17,455 bases of DNA from Eshraghiella sp051880035 (GCA_051880035.1 JBJENE010000019.1:1-17455); one strand, 5' to 3'; shown: positions 1-7,522, counted from the first letter of the stretch. Notes: generated from the letters alone by a model not told the origin. A program made the numbers and translations.

Positions 1-1065
1 GTTGTGAGGATAATTTTTGGCAGAATTAAGTGTTGCATTAATTTCAACCGGGTGGTGTGCATAATCGTCAATAATCGTAAATCCGTTTAATTCTCCTTTT
101 TTCTGGAAACGCCTTTCAGTTCCCGAAAAAACCGACAGGGCACAAGCCGTAACATTAAGAGGAATTCCTAAGAAATCAGCTGTCGCAATGGCGGCAAGAC
201 TGTTGTACACATTATGAATTCCCGGAACACCAAGAGAAATCCGGTCTTTTTTAATTCCTTTACATACCAATGTGTAAGAACAACACCCTTTATTATCATA
301 TGCGATATCACAAGCCGAATAGTCGTTATTGATTCCGGAACCGACGGTAACAACGGGACACTTAATATCTTCATATATATATGATACATTTTCAATATCG
401 CCGTTGATTACCAGAAGACCGCTGGACGGAAGTAATTCTGCAAAGCATTTAAATGAATGGCGGATATCGTCCAGATCTTTAAAAAAGTCAAGGTGGTCTT
501 CCTGGATGTTAAGGATAACACCGATGGTAGGACAAAACGAGAGGAAACTGTTGGTATATTCGCATGCCTCTGTTATAAAATTACCTGAATTTCCCACTCT
601 TAAATTGCCGCCTATGGATGGAAGAATGCCGCCTACCGTAACAGTAGGGTCCAAATCTGCCGCAATCATAATTTCCGTCAGCATGGAGGTGGTTGTGGTT
701 TTGCCGTGGGTTCCCGAAACACCTATTGCAACCGGATAGTTGCTCATAATCTCACCGAGAAGCTCTGCTCTTGTAAGCATCGGGATATTGCTTTCGACGG
801 CTTTCTGATATTCCGGATTATCCGCACGGATGGCAGCCGTATATATGATTACATCTATATCATCTGTAATGTTGTCACCGGACTGACCGATGGTGATTTT
901 CATACCTTTGTCAGAGAGCCTGCGGGTAAGCTCCGATTCCTTCATATCTGAACCTGAAACGGTAAACCCTTTGGAAAAAAGAATGTCGGCAAGCCCGCTC
1001 ATGCTTATGCCTCCGATTCCGATAAAATGCACTCTCACAGGATTGTTAAAATCTATATTATACAT
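1..1065 (-). CDS. murC: UDP-N-acetylmuramate--L-alanine ligase, 3' end cut by window
   Basis: MurC is the cytoplasmic Mur ligase that adds L-alanine to UDP-N-acetylmuramate with ATP, the first step of the peptidoglycan stem peptide. I translated the minus strand directly; 355 codons are open to the window edge, against about 450-460 for the family. Visible are the N-terminal glycine-rich UDP-binding loop GIGGISMSGLA (residues 16-26), the ATP P-loop GTHGKTTTTS (118-127), the Mur motif EACEYTNSFL followed by NIQEDHLDFF, and DDYAHHP near the cut, which opens the C-terminal domain. The start at 1065 is chosen because TAGGAG (1080-1075) lies about 9 bases upstream; the ATG at 1070 is followed at once by a stop. 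It is transcribed away from glgC. Only the distal C-terminal domain is missing. Confidence 0.96.
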   Translation of the reverse strand, partial: MYNIDFNNPVRVHFIGIGGISMSGLADILFSKGFTVSGSDMKESELTRRLSDKGMKITIGQSGDNITDDIDVIIYTAAIRADNPEYQKAVESNIPMLTRAELLGEIMSNYPVAIGVSGTHGKTTTTSMLTEIMIAADLDPTVTVGGILPSIGGNLRVGNSGNFITEACEYTNSFLSFCPTIGVILNIQEDHLDFFKDLDDIRHSFKCFAELLPSSGLLVINGDIENVSYIYEDIKCPVVTVGSGINNDYSACDIAYDNKGCCSYTLVCKGIKKDRISLGVPGIHNVYNSLAAIATADFLGIPLNVTACALSVFSGTERRFQKKGELNGFTIIDDYAHHPVEINATLNSAKNYPHN

Positions 1066-1100
1066 TACATAAATCTCCTATCATAATTTTATATATATAT

Positions 1101-1128
1101 TTTATACCACCTTATGGAAAAAAGTAAA
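1101..1128 (-). promoter_or_regulatory. candidate murC promoter
   Basis: On the minus strand, TTTACT (1128-1123) is followed after 16 bases by TATAAA (1106-1101), about 35 bases upstream of the murC start. This is a weak fit to a housekeeping promoter, and an overlapping TAAAAT reading gives an 18-base spacer. The rest of the roughly 265-base gap between murC and glgC is A-rich and shows no other gene. Confidence 0.4.
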
Positions 1129-1250
1129 GAAGAGGTAAAAATAATGGCAAAACAGCAGTTGTTTTTTATAAAAACAGAGGTGTATTTGAGAAAAATGTAT
1201 AGAAAAATAAAAAAAATACAGTAAAAATTTGGCAAATTGACGATTTCTGC

Positions 1251-1279
1251 TTTAAATTGTTTATTACATATGATATAAT
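1251..1279 (+). promoter_or_regulatory. candidate glgCD promoter (extended -10)
   Basis: TGATATAAT (1271-1279) is a perfect -10 with a TGn extension. The matching -35 position holds TTTAAA (1251-1256) with 17 bases between. The weak -35 and extended -10 are a familiar combination in Gram-positive promoters. Expected transcription start is near 1286, giving a leader of about 45 bases. Confidence 0.6.
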
Positions 1280-1330
1280 ACTTGTACTACAGAAGTATAC
1301 TTGAAAATATATTTACTTGAGGTGATTGAA

Positions 1331-2605
1331 ATGGTGAAGAAAGAAATGATAGCCATGCTTTTGGCTGGGGGACAGGGAAGCAGACTTGGTGTTCTCACAT
1401 CAAAGGTTGCTAAACCTGCCGTTGCTTTTGGGGGAAAATACCGTATCATTGATTTCCCGTTAAGCAACTGCATTAATTCAGGAATTGATACCGTGGGTGT
1501 TCTGACACAGTATCAGCCGCTGAGACTTAATACTCATATCGGTATAGGTATTCCTTGGGATCTTGACCGTAATGTGGGAGGCGTAACGGTGCTTCCGCCT
1601 TACGAGAGGAGTACCAGCAGTGAATGGTATACCGGTACCGCAAATGCTATTTATCAGAACATGGATTATATGGAACTTTATAATCCTGATTATGTGCTGA
1701 TTCTTTCAGGCGACCACATTTACAAAATGGATTATGAGATTATGCTGGATTATCACAAGGCTAATAATGCGGATGTTACTATTGCCGCAATGCCTGTTCC
1801 GCTTGAAGAAGCAAGCAGATTCGGCATTCTTATTACCGATGATGACAATAAGATTACAGAGTTTGAAGAAAAGCCTGCTAATCCTAGAAGTAATCTTGCA
1901 TCAATGGGTATTTACATTTTCAGCTGGCCTGTACTTAAGGAAGCACTGGTTAAGATGAAAGACCAGAAGGGATGCGATTTCGGTAAGCATATTATTCCTT
2001 ACTGCTTTGAGAACGGTAAGAGATGTTTTGCTTACGAATATAACGGATACTGGAAGGATGTAGGAACTCTCGGTTCATATTGGGAAGCTAATATGGAGCT
2101 TATTGACATTGTTCCTGAATTTAATCTTTACGAGGAACTCTGGAAAATTTATACAAAGGCAGATGCTCTTCCGCCTCAGTATGTTGCATCAGGCGCTGTT
2201 ATTGAGCGGAGTATTATCGGAGAGGGATCGGAGATATACGGAACGGTTAAGAATTCGGTAATTGGAGAGAGCGTTATTATCGAAGAAGGTGCCGTTGTTG
2301 AAAATTCCATTATCATGCAGAATACGGTAGTAGGCAAGAATGCCAAAATCAGCAAGGCAATTGTTGCCGAGAATGTTTCAATAGGAGAGAATACTCAAAT
2401 CGGCGTAGGCGAATATGCCGAAAGCCAGCTTGATCCTAAGGTATATGCCTTTGATTTGGCAACCATTGCAGAAAATACAACGATACCGGCCGGTGTTAAG
2501 ATTGGTAAGAATACTGCAGTTTCCGGAGATACGGAGGCTTCAGATTATCCTAATAACGAACTTGTAAGCGGCGGCTATATCATTAAGGCAGGTGGAGACA
2601 GATGA
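1331..2605 (+). CDS. glgC: glucose-1-phosphate adenylyltransferase, catalytic subunit
   Basis: GlgC makes ADP-glucose and pyrophosphate from ATP and glucose-1-phosphate, the committed step of bacterial glycogen synthesis in the cytoplasm. The 424-residue product has the nucleotidyltransferase loop LAGGQGSRLGVLT (residues 11-23), SGDHIYKMDY with the metal-binding Asp (126-135), the FEEKP sugar-phosphate motif (168-172), YWKDVGT (about 230-236) and a C-terminal left-handed beta-helix of hexapeptide repeats from about residue 285. An in-frame TTG at 1301 would add 10 residues, but the ATG at 1331 has TGAGGTG (1318-1324) at good spacing and gives the normal family N-terminus. It overlaps glgD by 4 bases (ATGA), so the two are translationally coupled. 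Confidence 0.96.
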   Translation: MVKKEMIAMLLAGGQGSRLGVLTSKVAKPAVAFGGKYRIIDFPLSNCINSGIDTVGVLTQYQPLRLNTHIGIGIPWDLDRNVGGVTVLPPYERSTSSEWYTGTANAIYQNMDYMELYNPDYVLILSGDHIYKMDYEIMLDYHKANNADVTIAAMPVPLEEASRFGILITDDDNKITEFEEKPANPRSNLASMGIYIFSWPVLKEALVKMKDQKGCDFGKHIIPYCFENGKRCFAYEYNGYWKDVGTLGSYWEANMELIDIVPEFNLYEELWKIYTKADALPPQYVASGAVIERSIIGEGSEIYGTVKNSVIGESVIIEEGAVVENSIIMQNTVVGKNAKISKAIVAENVSIGENTQIGVGEYAESQLDPKVYAFDLATIAENTTIPAGVKIGKNTAVSGDTEASDYPNNELVSGGYIIKAGGDR

Positions 2606-3726
2606 GAGCAGTAGGTATTATTTTAGCAGGCGGAAACAGCAAGCAGATGAAGGAGTTGTCTAATAAGAGGGCGATTGCGGCAATGCCGATTGCAGGAAGC
2701 TACAGAACAATTGATTTTGCCCTGAGTAATATGTCCAACTCCCATATAGGAAAGGTTGCTGTAATTACACAGTACAATGCCAGATCATTGAATGAACATT
2801 TGAGTTCTTCCAAGTGGTGGGATTTCGGAAGAAAGCAGGGAGGATTATTTGTATTTAATCCTACAATTACATCGGACAACAGTGTATGGTACAGAGGAAC
2901 AGCGGATGCACTTTACCAGAATCTTAATTTCCTGAGAAACAGTCATGAGCCATATGTGGTTATTGCATCAGGTGACGGAGTATATAAGCTTGATTATAAT
3001 AAGGTTTTGGAATACCACATTGAGAAAAAGGCTGACATAACGGTTGTTGTTAAGGATATTGATTCCGTAGAGGATGCAACAAGATTCGGAGTTGTTAAGC
3101 TTACAGAGGATAACCGGATTTCCGATTTCGAAGAAAAACCGGTTGCTACGGAGAGCAAGACGGTTTCAACAGGTATCTATGTAATCAGAAGACGACTTTT
3201 AATTGAGCTTCTTCAGAAGGCATATGATGAGGACCGCTATGATTTTGTTAAGGATATTCTTATCCGTTACAAAAATGTCAAGAGAATCTACGCATACAAG
3301 CTTGATACATACTGGAGTAACATTGCAACCGTAGAATCTTACTACAAGACGAATATGGATTTCCTTAAGAAGGATGTAAGAGAATATTTCTTCAGACAGT
3401 ATGCAGATATTTACTCAAAGGTGGATGACCTTGCACCGGCTAAATATAACCCGGGTTCATCAGTTAAGAACAGTCTGATTGCCAGCGGATGTATTATTAA
3501 CGGACAGGTAAGCGATTCGGTAATTTTCAAGAAAGTATATATTGGCAATAACTGTGTTATTAAGAATTGCATAATCCTTAATGATGTACATATCGGAGAC
3601 AATACTCATCTTGAGAATTGCATTATTGAAAGTCGTGATACGATACGGCCGAACACCACATACATCGCTAATGAAGGTGAAATTAAGATTGTTGTGGAGA
3701 AGAATGAACGATTTTCAATGGCATAA
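2602..3726 (+). CDS. glgD: glucose-1-phosphate adenylyltransferase-like subunit GlgD
   Basis: GlgD is a GlgC paralogue that in Firmicutes forms a hetero-oligomer with GlgC and raises its activity while having little or none alone (family knowledge). The 374-residue protein keeps the fold: SGDGVYKLDY (residues 123-132), FEEKP (176-180), YWSNIATVESYY in place of the GlgC YWKDVGT motif, and a C-terminal beta-helix from about residue 285. The N-terminal loop reads LAGGNSKQMKELS (8-20), so the Gly-Ser-Arg-Leu of GlgC is lost and with it the Arg that contacts the triphosphate. This fits a non-catalytic, activating role. It is co-translated with glgC through the ATGA overlap. Confidence 0.93.
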   Translation: MRAVGIILAGGNSKQMKELSNKRAIAAMPIAGSYRTIDFALSNMSNSHIGKVAVITQYNARSLNEHLSSSKWWDFGRKQGGLFVFNPTITSDNSVWYRGTADALYQNLNFLRNSHEPYVVIASGDGVYKLDYNKVLEYHIEKKADITVVVKDIDSVEDATRFGVVKLTEDNRISDFEEKPVATESKTVSTGIYVIRRRLLIELLQKAYDEDRYDFVKDILIRYKNVKRIYAYKLDTYWSNIATVESYYKTNMDFLKKDVREYFFRQYADIYSKVDDLAPAKYNPGSSVKNSLIASGCIINGQVSDSVIFKKVYIGNNCVIKNCIILNDVHIGDNTHLENCIIESRDTIRPNTTYIANEGEIKIVVEKNERFSMA

Positions 3727-3809
3727 GGATTTGCTAAAGATTTAATATGTGATTTGGGTTGATAGACAGTAAGACAAGATGATGCGAAAGCAGGAAGGGG
3801 CACAACTAT

Positions 3810-4088
3810 ATGCAGGTAACAGATGTAAGAGTACGCAAAGTGGATCGGGTTGGCAAAATGAAGGCCGTTGTATCAATTACACTGGACAATGAATTTGTAA
3901 TCCATGACATTAAGGTAATTGAAGGGGATAAAGGTCTTTTTATTGCAATGCCTAGTAAAAAATCCCTTGACGGTGAGTTCAGGGACATAGCTCATCCGAT
4001 TAACTCAGGTACAAGAGAACGGCTTCAGAAGCAGATTCTGGAAGCCTATGAAAATGCTGCGGATGCAGAAGAATCAGATGCAATGTAA
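3810..4088 (+). CDS. spoVG: SpoVG-family nucleic-acid-binding regulator
   Basis: SpoVG is a small dimeric protein, first known from Bacillus sporulation and septation, that binds DNA or RNA and acts as a pleiotropic regulator in many Firmicutes. The 92-residue product begins MQVTDVRVRKV and carries the conserved GLFIAMPSKK segment (residues 52-61) followed by DIAHPIN (69-75), all typical of the family; the acidic C-tail is usual and variable. A purine-rich AGGAAGGGG lies about 10 bases before the ATG. It sits 83 bases after glgD with no terminator between, so read-through from glgCD is possible; I see no convincing separate promoter. A strong terminator follows. Its presence does not prove that the organism sporulates. 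Confidence 0.94.
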   Translation: MQVTDVRVRKVDRVGKMKAVVSITLDNEFVIHDIKVIEGDKGLFIAMPSKKSLDGEFRDIAHPINSGTRERLQKQILEAYENAADAEESDAM

Positions 4089-4128
4089 TAGGGAAATTTT
4101 TTAGATGAGGTTGTGAATACAGCTTCGG

Positions 4129-4174
4129 AATAAGGGAATCGGTTACATATTGGTGACCGGTTTCCTTATTTTTA
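4129..4174 (+). terminator. rho-independent terminator after spoVG
   Basis: AATAAGGGAATCGGTTAC pairs with GTGACCGGTTTCCTTATT across the 6-base loop ATATTG, with a few G-U pairs in an 18-bp stem, followed by a T-rich tail. It closes the glgC-glgD-spoVG unit. Confidence 0.85.
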
Positions 4175-4198
4175 TATGAAAAAGTCTTTTTTGGTTGC

Positions 4199-4227
4199 TT
4201 TACTTTAGCGGATTACTATGATAAAAT
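4199..4227 (+). promoter_or_regulatory. promoter of the ABC importer operon
   Basis: TTTACT (4199-4204) and TAAAAT (4222-4227) are separated by 17 bases, and TGA immediately before the -10 gives an extended -10. It lies between the spoVG terminator and the binding-protein gene, leaving a leader of about 55 bases. Confidence 0.6.
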
Positions 4228-4244
4228 ACTAGGCGTATTTATAG

Positions 4245-4275
4245 TTGCCGGATAAAAAAGTATCATATCCGACAG
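4245..4275 (+). promoter_or_regulatory. inverted repeat in the importer leader
   Basis: CGGATA (4249-4254) pairs with TATCCG (4266-4271). After one mismatch the stem extends by three more pairs, one of them G-U, at its base. An alternative inner pairing GATA/TATC (4251-4254 with 4261-4264) is also possible. It lies in the untranslated leader just before the ribosome site AGGAGG. It could be an operator or an RNA hairpin affecting initiation. No T-run follows, and it is too short for a known riboswitch or T-box. Confidence 0.35.
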
Positions 4276-4289
4276 AATAGGAGGAAAAT

Positions 4290-5084
4290 ATGAAAAAGAA
4301 AATTGCACTTTTACTTGGAATTGTTCTCGTGATGGGATTTGTTGCGACAGCTTGCGGCAAGAAAACATCAGGTACAGGAGCAGATGAAATGGTTTATGCT
4401 GTAGAAGCAGGTTCAGCAGGAGAGGCAGCAGCTAAGGACAAAGGATGGAAATATAATTCTGTAACAGCTCAGTCCGATGCGCTTATGGAAGTTAACTCAG
4501 GAACATCAGATGCAGCTATAATCGACCTTCTTATGGCATGCGCAATGGTAGGCGAAGGAACAAGTTATCCGGATCTTAAGTATACGGATAAAATCACAAC
4601 AGAAGAATACGGTGTAGGATGCCGTAAAGGTTCCGACCTTGCATCTTATATTAATGAAGTGTTTGCAGAGACATATGCAGACGGTTCAATGCTTGAAATT
4701 GCAGAAAAATATAACATTAAGGATGCAATCATTGAGCAGAAAGATGCAGAGTACACAAAGACAGATGACAGCGATGTTGAATACATAAAAGATAAAGGAA
4801 CACTTATCGTAGGTATTACAGATTTCGCTCCAATGGATTACAAAGAAGACGGCGAGTGGATCGGACTTGATGCAGATATGGCTAAAGTTGTAGCAGAAAA
4901 ACTCGGCGTTGAAGTACAGTTCGTAGAAATTGACTGGGATAACAAGATTATGGAACTTAACTCAAAAGGTATTGATGTTGTATGGAACGGCATGACACTT
5001 ACAGATGAAGTTAAAGAAGCAATGGAATGTTCTAATCCATACTGCAATAATGCACAGGTAGTAGTAGTTAAGGCTGATAAATAA
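4290..5084 (+). CDS. circularly permuted family-3 solute-binding lipoprotein
   Basis: This is the extracellular substrate-binding component of a polar amino acid-type ABC importer. It starts with a lipoprotein signal peptide (charged MKKK, hydrophobic core, lipobox ending at Cys22). In ordinary family-3 binding proteins the mature chain starts with a 'GTLIVGITDFAP..GLDADMA' half and continues with an 'AVEAGSAGE..' half. Here the order is reversed: residues 34-145 match the usual second half (AVEAGSAGEAAA, SGTSDAAIIDLLMA, GVGCRKGSDL, then a final helix ending EIAEKYNI). A charged linker (about 146-165) leads to the usual first half at 166-262 (GTLIVGITDFAPMDY, GLDADMAKVVAEKLG, WNGMTLTDEVKEAM, SNPYCNNAQVVVVK). 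The frame is unbroken and 264 residues is normal length, so this looks like a true circular permutation. The ligand is unknown. AGGAGG precedes the ATG, and permease and ATPase genes follow. Confidence 0.9.
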   Translation: MKKKIALLLGIVLVMGFVATACGKKTSGTGADEMVYAVEAGSAGEAAAKDKGWKYNSVTAQSDALMEVNSGTSDAAIIDLLMACAMVGEGTSYPDLKYTDKITTEEYGVGCRKGSDLASYINEVFAETYADGSMLEIAEKYNIKDAIIEQKDAEYTKTDDSDVEYIKDKGTLIVGITDFAPMDYKEDGEWIGLDADMAKVVAEKLGVEVQFVEIDWDNKIMELNSKGIDVVWNGMTLTDEVKEAMECSNPYCNNAQVVVVKADK

Positions 5085-5101
5085 TCAGAATGAAAAGTTT
5101 C

Positions 5102-5124
5102 CCGCAAAATGCAGATTTATGCGG
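5102..5124 (+). other. intercistronic hairpin between binding-protein and permease genes
   Basis: CCGCA (5102-5106) pairs with TGCGG (5120-5124), with a few imperfect inner A-T pairs. There is no T-run. Hairpins at this position in importer operons often stabilise the upstream message so that the binding protein outnumbers the membrane part; that role is inferred here. Confidence 0.35.
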
Positions 5125-5140
5125 TGGAAAGGTTTAGACT

Positions 5141-5794
5141 ATGTTTTGGGAAGTGACAAAAACTCTTCTTGGCGGTCTTGGCACAACTTTTGAAATCTTT
5201 ATTTTCACACTGTTGTTCTCATTACCGTTGGGATTAATACTGGCATTTGGCTCAATGAGCAAATTTAAGCCTCTTAAAATACTTGTAGACTTACTTGTAT
5301 GGATTATAAGAGGTACACCACTTATGCTTCAGCTCCTTATTATTTTCTATGGACCGGGAATGCTTGGCCATAATATATGGTCAGGTAACGAAGCAGGGCG
5401 TATTACGGCAACGGTTGTGGCGTTCAGCATAAATTATGCGTGCTATTTTTCCGTAATATTCAGAGGCGGAATCCAGGGTGTACCGGCGGGCCAGCGTGAA
5501 GCGGGAGAAGTTCTGGGAATGACCAAGAGCCAGATTTTCTTTAAGGTCACATTGCTCCAGATGGTAAAAAGAGTAGTGCCGCCTATGTCCAATGAGATTA
5601 TTACTTTGGTTAAAGATACATCCCTTGCCAGAATCATAGCTGCGTATGAACTGACATTTTCAGGATATTCATTTATGAAGTCGGCAGGTCTTGTATGGCC
5701 GTTATTCTATACGGGTGTATTCTATCTTGCATTCGTAGGAATACTTACACTTATTTTTAACTATGTTGAGCGCAGGCTTGGGTATTTTAAATAG
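5141..5794 (+). CDS. amino acid ABC transporter permease (HisM/GlnP type)
   Basis: This is an integral membrane permease of the polar amino acid uptake family, expected to form a homodimer since only one permease gene is present. The 217-residue product has about five hydrophobic helices (first at about residues 13-36), the early RGTPLMLQL segment (57-65) typical of this permease family, and the cytoplasmic EAA loop EAGEVLGMTKSQIFFKVTLL (120-139) that docks on the ATPase. The start at 5141 is preceded by a weak GGAAAGG. The gene lies 56 bases after the binding-protein gene, with a small hairpin in the gap, and 11 bases before the ATPase gene. Substrate specificity cannot be read from the sequence. 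Confidence 0.93.
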   Translation: MFWEVTKTLLGGLGTTFEIFIFTLLFSLPLGLILAFGSMSKFKPLKILVDLLVWIIRGTPLMLQLLIIFYGPGMLGHNIWSGNEAGRITATVVAFSINYACYFSVIFRGGIQGVPAGQREAGEVLGMTKSQIFFKVTLLQMVKRVVPPMSNEIITLVKDTSLARIIAAYELTFSGYSFMKSAGLVWPLFYTGVFYLAFVGILTLIFNYVERRLGYFK

Positions 5795-5805
5795 GAGGAG
5801 AAAAC

Positions 5806-6597
5806 ATGGCGATATTAGAGGTCAGAAATTTGGAAAAACATTTTGGCAATACCGAAGTGTTACGCGATGTAAGCTTCTCACTTGAAGAGGGAAATGCATT
5901 GGCAATCATAGGTTCTTCCGGTTCCGGAAAGACCACCTTGCTCAGATGCCTGAACTTTCTTGAGGTACCAAGCGGCGGAACAATAAGTGTTAAAGATGAG
6001 ATTCTTTTTGACGCGTCTCTAAAAAGCAAGCGTAGAGACAAAGATTTGCGAACCAAAAGACTTCATTTCGGAATGGTTTTCCAGTCGTTTAATCTTTTTC
6101 CGCAGTATACAGCCCTTGAGAATGTAACAATTGCGGAAAAACTGCTTGCAAAGGAAAGACCGGATTTTAAGGATTGCAAAAAAGCAATTTATGAGGAAAT
6201 AGACAGACACGGAAAGGAACTTCTGGCACAGATGGGACTTGAGTCCCGTATGGAGCACTATCCTCACCAGCTTTCGGGAGGGCAGCAGCAGCGTGTGGCG
6301 ATTGCCAGAGCTCTGGCGCTTCAACCTGATATTCTTTGTTTTGACGAGCCTACATCAGCGCTTGACCCGGAACTTACAGGAGAAGTGCTGAAGGTAATAA
6401 GGGGGCTTGCCGAACAGAAAACAACAATGATTATCGTTACCCATGAAATGGCGTTTGCCAGGGATGTGGCGGACAATATCATTTTCATGGACGAAGGGGT
6501 TATTGTTGAGCAGGGCGATCCTCATCAGGTAATCGATAATCCGAGAGAGGAAAGAACAAAACAGTTCCTTGCAAGATACACTCAGGAACAGATGTAA
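5806..6597 (+). CDS. amino acid ABC transporter ATP-binding protein (GlnQ/HisP type)
   Basis: This is the cytoplasmic ATPase that powers the importer. The 263 residues carry Walker A GSSGSGKT (36-43), Q-loop Gln93 in MVFQSFNLFPQ, signature LSGGQQQRVAIARAL (156-170), Walker B ILCFDEP with Glu181, the D-loop SALD and switch His213 in VTHEM. Compared with the usual 240-250 residues it has slightly longer charged stretches at about 70-88 (basic) and 115-140. These may only be family variation. GGAGGAG lies just before the ATG, 11 bases after the permease stop. It is the last gene of the operon. Confidence 0.95.
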   Translation: MAILEVRNLEKHFGNTEVLRDVSFSLEEGNALAIIGSSGSGKTTLLRCLNFLEVPSGGTISVKDEILFDASLKSKRRDKDLRTKRLHFGMVFQSFNLFPQYTALENVTIAEKLLAKERPDFKDCKKAIYEEIDRHGKELLAQMGLESRMEHYPHQLSGGQQQRVAIARALALQPDILCFDEPTSALDPELTGEVLKVIRGLAEQKTTMIIVTHEMAFARDVADNIIFMDEGVIVEQGDPHQVIDNPREERTKQFLARYTQEQM

Positions 6598-6603
6598 ATT
6601 AAG

Positions 6604-6635
6604 TGGCGGATTCAGTAATGGATCCGCCATTTTTG
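6604..6635 (+). terminator. terminator after the ABC importer operon
   Basis: TGGCGGAT and ATCCGCCA form an 8-bp perfect stem around a 10-base loop, followed by ATTTTT. It lies between two convergent genes, so it may also slow transcripts coming from the araC-type gene. Confidence 0.8.
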
Positions 6636-6645
6636 ACTTTGAATA

Positions 6646-7473
6646 TCAGTACCTTCTCTGTATCTGTTTCCGGTATTCGGTAGGTGAAACGCCGCTGAAG
6701 GCGTGAAACTTCTTGCTGAAATAAAGCATATCCGAAAAGCCGAGACAGGCCGCAATTTCACCAACAGACATAAGTGTGGAGCGTAGGAGTTTACAGGCTT
6801 TATTCATTCTCGCAGAATTGTGGTACTGTCCCATTGAAATTCCTTTCTCCTTTCTGAATACCGCCGCAAGATGACTGTAGCTCATAAAAAAACTATTTCC
6901 AATCAGTTCCTTTGAAAAATCCTTATCGGTCTGCGTGTCAAGGAAAGCGCAGATTTCATCGGAAATATTCCTGCTTTCGGGCTGACGCTCCGAGCCGATG
7001 TCAATCAGTATTTCATAGAATAAAGCATTTTTTCTTATGATTTTTGCCGGGTCCGGACTGTGGAAATAATCCCACATTTTATATAGCTTTTTTTCCAGTG
7101 CGCTTCCCGCAGGAGCGTATATTTTTTTGGGCAGTACCAATGCAGTTTCACAGTTTAAGACAGTTTCAGGCATATAAAAATGTGCGTAAAACCAACGCGT
7201 TCCTCGTAGAGTTTCATATTTTCCGAAATGCCGAAATCCACTTTTTAAAAACAAAATTTCACCTGCAGCTATTTCGTAATCCTGTCCATTCTCGGTAACA
7301 TACATTGTTCCGTCTGTAACATAAATCATCACATTGAAATCCGCCGTTCTGTCCATGTGGTAAAAGTTCTCTGAGGTAGTAAGTATATCACAGGCAGAAA
7401 CCAAAGGTAACCCAAGTTCATTTACTGATATGCATACAATACTATTTTCCATATAATAAATACTTTTCTCCAT
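6646..7473 (-). CDS. AraC-family transcriptional regulator
   Basis: This is a 275-residue one-component regulator divergent from the GH127 gene. The N-terminal half (about residues 20-100) has the short beta strands of an AraC-type cupin sensor (FNVMIYVTDGTMYVTENG, GEILFLKSGFRHFG). The C-terminal domain (about 170-272) holds two helix-turn-helix units ending in the family signature GEIAACLGFSDMLYFSKKFH and GVSPTEYRKQ. It probably activates the divergent arabinofuranosidase operon on binding a sugar, inferred from position. The ATG at 7473 has no ribosome site and lies only some 13-15 bases from the predicted transcription start; an in-frame ATG at 7452 (residue 8) is an alternative, with GGAG about 15 bases upstream. 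Confidence 0.92.
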   Translation of the reverse strand: MEKSIYYMENSIVCISVNELGLPLVSACDILTTSENFYHMDRTADFNVMIYVTDGTMYVTENGQDYEIAAGEILFLKSGFRHFGKYETLRGTRWFYAHFYMPETVLNCETALVLPKKIYAPAGSALEKKLYKMWDYFHSPDPAKIIRKNALFYEILIDIGSERQPESRNISDEICAFLDTQTDKDFSKELIGNSFFMSYSHLAAVFRKEKGISMGQYHNSARMNKACKLLRSTLMSVGEIAACLGFSDMLYFSKKFHAFSGVSPTEYRKQIQRRY

Positions 7474-7493
7474 TTATTTTGCTGTATAAAAAT

Positions 7494-7522
7494 ATTAAAA
7501 TACATATAAAAGTTGTTGTCAA
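7494..7522 (-). promoter_or_regulatory. promoter of the araC-type regulator
   Basis: On the minus strand a perfect -35 TTGACA (7522-7517) and TTTAAT (7499-7494) are separated by exactly 17 bases. The -35 lies in what would be the leader of the GH127 gene, so the two promoters in this 67-base gap face each other and overlap. On the plus strand only a TATAAA (7505-7510) without a good -35 is visible for GH127, as expected for an activator-dependent promoter. Confidence 0.6.

Noticed and set aside
329..951. Plus-strand open frames across the murC region
   Set aside because: They are antisense to murC, which is clearly coding on the minus strand with intact motifs; the frames have no ribosome sites and their products resemble nothing.
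1237..1279. TTGACG at 1237-1242 as the -35 of the glgC promoter
   Set aside because: The distance to TATAAT at 1274 is 31 bases, far too long; the extended -10 with the weak TTTAAA is a better reading.
1301..1330. TTG start at 1301 for glgC
   Set aside because: It has no ribosome site and adds 10 unconserved residues, whereas ATG 1331 has a well-placed TGAGGTG.
3727..3809. Separate promoter, including a sigma-H type, for spoVG
   Set aside because: I found no convincing -35/-10 pair or sigma-H motif in the 83-base gap; read-through from glgD is as likely.
4228..4289. T-box or riboswitch leader upstream of the amino acid-type importer
   Set aside because: The leader is only about 55 bases, lacks a T-box sequence and a terminator, and holds just one short inverted repeat.
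4290..5084. Explanation of the swapped binding protein as a frameshifted or fused pair of gene fragments
   Set aside because: The frame is continuous, there is one signal peptide at the true start, each half occurs once, total length is normal for one protein, and the linker is smooth.
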